Below are positions 58,813-64,000 of a stretch of 64,000 nt of DNA, in pieces. The stretch is from Azospirillum sp. RU38E. GTDB lineage: Bacteria > Pseudomonadota > Alphaproteobacteria > Azospirillales > Azospirillaceae. The stretch spans positions 124,001 through 188,000 of the forward strand of contig NZ_FZOI01000011.1 of assembly GCF_900188385.1 (NCBI RefSeq), read 5' to 3'. Positions within the stretch are counted from its first letter, which is position 1. Every line of letters begins with the position of its first letter. The translations under genes were made by a program, and so were the position numbers. The notes beneath the pieces were generated by a model that was given only the letters and a program-made list of their open reading frames with translations, had not been told where the DNA came from and did no database searches.

Positions 58813-61800
58813 ATGGACCCGAAAAACAAAGTGAAAGCCGACTCGCCGGCTGCCCTGCTGGACCGGGCGATTGCCCTGCATCAGGCGGGCGATGCGGCCG
58901 GGGCCATTCGGCATTACCGGTCCTTTCTGGCGCAACGGCCGGGCGACTTGCAGGCCAGCCATTTGCTGGGGCTGGCCCTGTGGCAGGGGGGGGAACAGGC
59001 GGAAGGGCTGGCGCTGGTGGCGGCTGCGGCGGAGAAGGCGCCGGGTGCGGCCAGCATCCAGAATAATTATGGCGGCCTGCTGAAGGCACTGGGCCGCGAC
59101 AAGGAGGCGGAGGCAGCCTTCCGCCGCGCCCTGGCGGCCAGGGCGGATTTTGCCGATGGCTGGAGCAATTTGGCTGCCGTGCTGATCGATCTGCGCCGCC
59201 CGGCCGACGCCATGGCCGCCGGGCGGCGCGCCACCGCGCTGGCCCCAACGGCGGCGGGGGGCTGGGCTAATCTGGGTGTGGCGCTGCTGGAATGCGGCCG
59301 GGTGGGGGAGGCGGAGCAGTGCCAGCGGCGCGCCATCGCCCTGGCCCCCGATCTGGCCGTTGCCCATGCCAATCTGGGCACCTTGCTGCGGCTGAAGGGT
59401 GAGGTTCAGGCGGCGGTGGAATGTTTTGAGACCGCAACGAAATTTGATCCGGGTCAGCCGGTGGCCCGGTTGAACCTGGGCCTGGATCATTTGGCCCATG
59501 GCCGGCTGGCGATCGGCTGGGATTTCTATGCCGACCGGTTCCGCGCCGGCCACCGCACCCCCGCCGCCGTTTTGCCCTTGCCGCTGTGGCAGGGGGAGCC
59601 GCTGGCCGGCCGGCGGCTGTTGATCCGCCCCGAACAGGGGCTGGGGGATGAGATCATGTTTGCCAGCGCCGTGCCCGATCCGGCCCGGCTGGGTGGCGCG
59701 ATCATCCTGGAACTGGATGCACGGCTGGTGCCGCTGGCCGCCCGTGCCCGGCCGGATATCCAGGTGGTGCCGGCAGGGCAGGCGGTGGCGGCGGATTGTC
59801 AGGTGGCGGCCGGTGATCTGGCCGGGCTGCTGTCGCGCGATCTGGGCGGTTTCACCGGTCAGCCCTGGTTGAAAGCCGATACGGATGCGGTGGCCGCCTG
59901 GCGCCAGCGGCTGGCGGCCTTTGCCCCCGGCCAGTTGCGGATCGGTTTCTGCTGGCGCAGCGGGCTGTTGAGCGCCGGCCGGCTGGACATGTACAGCCGG
60001 CTGCAGGATTGGGCCCCGTTATTCGCACTGCCCGGCATCTGCTGGGTGCCACTGCAATATGATCTGGCGGAGCCGGCCACGGCGGCAGAGCTGGCCAGGG
60101 CCGGCCAGCATTTTGCCACGCCGGAGGCGCTGGGCGTGCCGCTGGACCTGCGGCAGGATCAGGATGGGGTGGCGGCCCTGATGGGGGCGCTGGATCTGGT
60201 GATCAGCGCCGGCACGGCGGTGGCGGAACTGGCCGGTGCCCTGGGCGTACCGGTCTGGCGGTTTGGCAGTGCCGATGACTGGACCCGGCTGGGTGCCGGG
60301 GTGCGCCCCTGGTATGGCAGTATGCGCCTGTTTCCCAGCCCGCCGGGCGCCCCGGCCTCTGCCGCCATCCCGGCCCTGGTGCGGGCGCTGGCGGGCTTGC
60401 GGAACGGTGTGGAGAAAGTGTCGGCCCCGCCTGCCGCCCCCCCCTCGCTGGAAGACAGCGTCGCCGCCCACCGGGCGGGCGATCTGCACCGGGCGGAGGC
60501 GGGTTACCGCGCCGTGCTGGCGGTGGAACCGGGGGAGGTGGATGCCGCGCATCTGCTGGCTTTGGTGCTGTTGCAGGCCGGGCGGGCGGCGGAAGCCCTG
60601 GGCTTTGTCGATCAGGCCCTGGCCGGCGATCCCGATTTCGCCAATGCCCATAATTCACGCGGCAGCATCCTGAAGACCTTGGGGCGGCTGGGGGAGGCGG
60701 CGGCCGCTTTCCGCCAGTCCCTGGCACTGCGCCCGGATCAGGCGGAGGCCTGGGCCAATCTGGGGGCGACCCTGACGCAACTGCGCCGCCCGGCCGATGC
60801 CATCGCGGCACTCCGTCGGGCCCTGGCCCTGCGGGCGGACTATCCGCGGGCCCTGGCCTCCCTGGCCACCGCCTGGCGGGCCATGGGCGAACCGGCGGCG
60901 GCGGTGGAGGCCAGCCGGCAGGCGCTGGCCCTGGACCCGGCCCTGGCCGATGCCTGGAGCGATCTGGGGTTGGGGCTGGCGGCGCTGGGGGAAACGGCGG
61001 AGGGGCTGGCCTGTCAGGAAAAGGCACTGGCGGCCGATCCCGGCCATGCCGAAGCGGCGATCAATCTCGCCACCCTTCATGCCAGCATCGGGCAGCCGGT
61101 GGCAGCGAGGGCGGCGGTGCGGCGCGCACTGGCCATCCGCCCCGGCGACCCGCGCGCCCGCTATAGTCTGGGCCTGCTGCAACTGGCCGCCGGCGATCCG
61201 GTCGCCGGTTGGGCGGGTTATGAGGAACGCTTTGCCTGCGGGGAGGTGCGGGGGACGCCTGACCTGCCCTTGCCGCTGTGGCAGGGGGAGCCGCTGGCCG
61301 GCCGCCGCCTGCTGGTGCAGCGGGAACAGGGGCTGGGGGACGAGATCATGTTCGCCAGCCTGTTCGGGCACCTGACAAGGCTGGACGGGCCGGTGACGGT
61401 GGAGGCTGATCCCCGTCTGCTGCCCCTGCTGTCGCGCCGCTGGCCGGGGCTGCGCTTTCTTGTGGCGGGGCGGGCCGAGGATCAGGATTTGCGCGTGGCG
61501 GCGGGCAGCCTGCCCGGCCTGCTGGCCCCCGATCCCGCCGGTTGGGACGGGGCTGCCTTTCTGGCGCCGCGCCCCGATCTGGCGGCCCGCTGGCGGGATC
61601 GGCTGGCCGCCCTGCCACCGGGCTTGCGCGTCGGCCTGTGCTGGCGCAGCCAGCTTTATAAGGGCGACCGGGCGGGCGGTTACACGATGCTGACCGACTG
61701 GCTGCCCTTGTTCCGGCTGCCCGGCGTGCAGGTGGTGAACCTGCAATATGATGATGCCAGTCAGGAGATCGACCAGCTGGCCCGCCATCACGGGGTGCGC

Positions 61801-63741
61801 CCGCATGGCTGGGACGATCTGGACATGAAGAATGACCAGGAGGGGGTGGCCGCCCTGATGGCAGGGCTGGATCTGGTCATCACCGCCCCCACAGCGGTGG
61901 GGGAACTGGCGGGGGCGCTGGGCGTGCCGGTCTGGCGCCTGTCGGAACGGGGCGACTGGTCCCGGCTGGGAACGGGCGTGCGGCCCTGGTTTGCTGCGAT
62001 GAATATCGCCACCGTGCCACCGCGAACGGCGGTGGCGGCGCAGGTACCGGCGGTGGTGGCGCGGCTGGCAGCCCTGATGGCGGGTTCGGCCCCCGATCCG
62101 GAACAGTCCCTGCGCGCCGGCATTGCCCGGCAGAGCGGGGGCGATCCGGCCGGTTCCATGGCGCATTACCGTGCCGTGCTGGCCCAGCAGCCGGACCACC
62201 CTGTCGCCCTGCACCTGCTGGGGCTGGCGCATCACCAGCAGGGGCAGGGTGAACAGGGCCTGCCCCTGATTGAACGGGCGGTGGCCCTGGCCCCGGATTA
62301 TGCCGCCGCCTGGGGCAATCTGGGGAACCTGCATCAGACGCTCAACGACCCGGCGGCGGCGGAGGGGGCCTATCGGCAAGCCCTGGTATTGCGCCCGGAT
62401 TCTGCGGAAAACTGGACCAATCTGGGCAATATGCTGCGCCAGCAGCATCGGCTGGCCGAGGCGGTGGCGGCCCATGACCGGGCGGTGGCGCTGCGGCCGG
62501 ACTGGCCCGTCGGCCATGCCAACCGCGCCACCGTTTTCAAGGAGATGGAGCGGCCGGGCGAAGCCGCCCGCGATTTTCAGCGGGCGCTGGCGTTGGGCGG
62601 GGACACGGCGCTGAATTTCGCCGGGCTGGCCGATGTGCGGCGCCAGGTGGGCAACCTGCCGGAAGCGGCGGCGGCGCTGCGTCAGGCCATCCGCCGGGTG
62701 CCGGGTGACGCTGAACTGTGGAACCAGCTGGGCCAGTTGGCGCAGGCGATGGATGATCGCCCGGCCTCCATGCAGCATTACGACCGGGCGCTGGCGCTCG
62801 ACGCGGGCCTGGACAGCGCCCGGCATAATCGCGGGACGCTGGCCTTGCGCCAGGGCGATCTGGCCAAGGGGTGGGACGGTTACGCAGCGCGCTACCGTGC
62901 CAATGCCGTGGTGCAGGGCCGGGCCTGCGACATACCGGCCTGGCAGGGGGAACCGCTGGCCGGCCGGCGGCTGCTGGTCTGGGGGGAACAGGGGCTGGGT
63001 GACCATCTGCTGTTCGCCGCGCTTTATCCGGCTTTGGCGGCGCTGGACGGGCAGGTGATCATGGAATGTGACGCCCGTCTGGTGGGGCTGTTCAGCCGAT
63101 CCTTTCCCTGGGCGCTGGTGCGGGCGATGCAAGCGGGGCCAATGCAGGCCGATTGCCAGATTGCGGCCGGTGATCTGGCCGGCCTGCTCTGGCAACATCT
63201 GGGGGATCAGCCGCTGCTGCCCTATCTGCGGCCCGATGGCGCGCGGGTATCGATGTGGCGGGAGCGGCTGGCGGGGCTGGGGCCGGGCCTGAGGGTCGGC
63301 CTCTGCTGGCGGTCCAGCCGGCTGACGGCGGCGCGCAGCAGTTCCTATCTCAGCATGGCGCAAATGGCCCCGCTGGCCGTCGTGCCCGGCGTCATCCTGG
63401 TCAATCTGCAGATGGGGCTGGAGGCGGTGGAGCGGGCGGCGGGGGACACCGCCGGCGTGCGCCCCTATTGTTTTGCCGATCTGGATTTAAAGGATGATCT
63501 GGAAGGGCAGGCGGCCCTGATCGCCGGTTTGGACCTTGTCATCACCGCGCCCACAGCAGTGGGGGAGATGGCGGGGGCGGTGGGTACGCCGGTCTGGCGG
63601 CTGATCGGGCCGGATTGGACCAGCCTGGGCACTGGCGTGCGCCCCTGGTTCAACGCCATGCGCCTGCTGCACCCGCAGCCGGCCCGCGCCGTGATTGCCG
63701 CCGCCAGCCTGTTACGCCGTCTCTCTCCCAGACTGCTTTAA
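58813..63741 (+). CDS. triple TPR-glycosyltransferase fusion protein
   Basis: 1,642 residues made of three similar ~550-residue modules, each a TPR array followed by a GT-B-like domain. The anchor WQGEPLAGRRLL recurs at residues 259, 823 and 1377, EQGLGDE/H right after it, G-CWRS at 377, 940 and 1495, and DLVI-TAV-ELAG-LG-PVW near 456, 1016 and 1570. All modules look intact. Where the flagellin-adjacent TPR-GT has GVDTAVIH, these have TAVAE, TAVGE or TAVGE, so they form another subfamily. Probably cytosolic transferases building or attaching the flagellin glycan. ATG start; the first residues are MDPKNKVKADSPA. Confidence 0.85.
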   Translation: MDPKNKVKADSPAALLDRAIALHQAGDAAGAIRHYRSFLAQRPGDLQASHLLGLALWQGGEQAEGLALVAAAAEKAPGAASIQNNYGGLLKALGRDKEAEAAFRRALAARADFADGWSNLAAVLIDLRRPADAMAAGRRATALAPTAAGGWANLGVALLECGRVGEAEQCQRRAIALAPDLAVAHANLGTLLRLKGEVQAAVECFETATKFDPGQPVARLNLGLDHLAHGRLAIGWDFYADRFRAGHRTPAAVLPLPLWQGEPLAGRRLLIRPEQGLGDEIMFASAVPDPARLGGAIILELDARLVPLAARARPDIQVVPAGQAVAADCQVAAGDLAGLLSRDLGGFTGQPWLKADTDAVAAWRQRLAAFAPGQLRIGFCWRSGLLSAGRLDMYSRLQDWAPLFALPGICWVPLQYDLAEPATAAELARAGQHFATPEALGVPLDLRQDQDGVAALMGALDLVISAGTAVAELAGALGVPVWRFGSADDWTRLGAGVRPWYGSMRLFPSPPGAPASAAIPALVRALAGLRNGVEKVSAPPAAPPSLEDSVAAHRAGDLHRAEAGYRAVLAVEPGEVDAAHLLALVLLQAGRAAEALGFVDQALAGDPDFANAHNSRGSILKTLGRLGEAAAAFRQSLALRPDQAEAWANLGATLTQLRRPADAIAALRRALALRADYPRALASLATAWRAMGEPAAAVEASRQALALDPALADAWSDLGLGLAALGETAEGLACQEKALAADPGHAEAAINLATLHASIGQPVAARAAVRRALAIRPGDPRARYSLGLLQLAAGDPVAGWAGYEERFACGEVRGTPDLPLPLWQGEPLAGRRLLVQREQGLGDEIMFASLFGHLTRLDGPVTVEADPRLLPLLSRRWPGLRFLVAGRAEDQDLRVAAGSLPGLLAPDPAGWDGAAFLAPRPDLAARWRDRLAALPPGLRVGLCWRSQLYKGDRAGGYTMLTDWLPLFRLPGVQVVNLQYDDASQEIDQLARHHGVRPHGWDDLDMKNDQEGVAALMAGLDLVITAPTAVGELAGALGVPVWRLSERGDWSRLGTGVRPWFAAMNIATVPPRTAVAAQVPAVVARLAALMAGSAPDPEQSLRAGIARQSGGDPAGSMAHYRAVLAQQPDHPVALHLLGLAHHQQGQGEQGLPLIERAVALAPDYAAAWGNLGNLHQTLNDPAAAEGAYRQALVLRPDSAENWTNLGNMLRQQHRLAEAVAAHDRAVALRPDWPVGHANRATVFKEMERPGEAARDFQRALALGGDTALNFAGLADVRRQVGNLPEAAAALRQAIRRVPGDAELWNQLGQLAQAMDDRPASMQHYDRALALDAGLDSARHNRGTLALRQGDLAKGWDGYAARYRANAVVQGRACDIPAWQGEPLAGRRLLVWGEQGLGDHLLFAALYPALAALDGQVIMECDARLVGLFSRSFPWALVRAMQAGPMQADCQIAAGDLAGLLWQHLGDQPLLPYLRPDGARVSMWRERLAGLGPGLRVGLCWRSSRLTAARSSSYLSMAQMAPLAVVPGVILVNLQMGLEAVERAAGDTAGVRPYCFADLDLKDDLEGQAALIAGLDLVITAPTAVGEMAGAVGTPVWRLIGPDWTSLGTGVRPWFNAMRLLHPQPARAVIAAASLLRRLSPRLL

Positions 63742-63761
63742 CAAGCGGCGGAAGAAACCGG

Positions 63762-63800
63762 ATGTCCTGACCCGGTGATCGCAACCGATCACCGGCCTCA
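63762..63800 (-). repeat. dispersed repeat, GGTGATCGGTTGCGATCACC type
   Basis: On the minus strand GGTGATCGGTTGCGATCACC followed by GGGTCAGGACAT; the core is a palindrome (CGGTGATCG-CAAC-CGATCACCG). A diverged copy overlaps the cyclase stop at 38447. Confidence 0.55.
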
Positions 63801-63863
63801 AGCACCGGTGTGAACATCTGTTGACTTGGCTTCACGCGGCACGTGCTGTGCCCACTGAAAACA

Positions 63864-63902
63864 AAAAGCCCCGCCGGAGGGTTCCTCCCGCGGGGCTTTG
63901 AT
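63864..63902 (+). terminator. intrinsic terminator after triple TPR-glycosyltransferase gene
   Basis: AAAGCCCCGCCGGAGG pairs with CCTCCCGCGGGGCTTT around GTT, preceded by AACAAA and followed by GATC. Bidirectional design. Confidence 0.85.
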
Positions 63903-63935
63903 CGCGCGTGGCTCTATGTTGAGTCTGCTATAGAG

Positions 63936-63988
63936 CGGATCGCAGAAAAGCGGAATCGCTTTGGAGCGTGAATCCGCTCGCTGAACAA
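63936..63988 (-). repeat. dispersed extragenic repeat, GCGAGCGGATTCACGC type (copy 2)
   Basis: The minus strand begins GCGAGCGGATTCACGC and ends GCGATCCGCTCTA, with a diverged centre. Same element as at 42379-42432. Nothing else is seen to the window end. Confidence 0.7.
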
Positions 63989-64000
63989 GGAGTTAGAGCC

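Noticed and set aside
60655-63363. 902-codon minus-strand frame opposite the triple TPR-glycosyltransferase
   Set aside because: Antisense of repeated Ala/Leu/Gly-rich coding DNA; no start context, no motifs.
1-64000. Prophage, integrative element, insertion sequence or CRISPR array
   Set aside because: No transposase, integrase, phage structural gene, cas gene or regularly spaced direct repeats were seen; only short dispersed palindromic repeats.

Overview
GC-rich chromosomal DNA of an alphaproteobacterium, most likely a flagellated member of the Rhodospirillales (Azospirillaceae-like). This rests on the gene families seen (MucR/Ros regulator, FlaF/FlbT flagellin control, small-type PurL with separate PurQ, RibH2 under an FMN riboswitch, RibBX-type RibB), not on a database search. 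No rRNA, CRISPR array, prophage or transposase gene is visible.

Layout. 1-12 kb: amino-acid permease (cut by the window edge), Kup potassium transporter, tRNA-Leu(GAG), two tandem LivK-type binding proteins, a PiT phosphate transporter with its DUF47 partner, a NUDIX hydrolase, an EnvZ/OmpR pair, MarR, and a branched-chain aminotransferase. 12-25 kb: malate synthase G with a divergent IclR regulator, a small K+ channel, YbaK, a decayed toxin-antitoxin remnant, DedA, kynAB, a second OmpR/EnvZ-like pair, purQL, BolA and monothiol glutaredoxin. 25-33.5 kb: MucR, a candidate structured RNA, then a housekeeping run rpiB-glyA-nrdR-ribD-ribE-ribB(X)-ribH-nusB-thiL.

33.5-48 kb is a flagellin-control region (flaF, lipoprotein, TPR-glycosyltransferase, FlaG-like protein, large flagellin, flbT). 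It is split by a block that does not look flagellar: a class III cyclase/AAA/TPR signalling protein, an RHH regulator, and a compact RiPP cassette. The cassette has a 53-residue Cys-free precursor, a YcaO enzyme, a TfuA partner and a Crp-family regulator. A perfect TGTGA-N6-TCACA site lies just upstream of the precursor, and a strong hairpin separates the precursor from ycaO. This is the best candidate here for an undescribed system: a cyclic-nucleotide-controlled, probably backbone-thioamidated peptide.

48-64 kb is a nonulosonic-acid (pseudaminic-type) flagellin-glycan locus. PseB, PseC, PseI and an SpsF-like CMP-transferase are present. Embedded with them is a dedicated acyl-carrier module (KAS III, ketoreductase, adenylating enzyme, two ACPs, an alpha/beta hydrolase) that could make a 3-hydroxyacyl group for sugar N-acylation. 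The locus ends with a 1,642-residue protein made of three fused TPR-glycosyltransferase modules. An FMN riboswitch and a second lumazine synthase sit inside this region.
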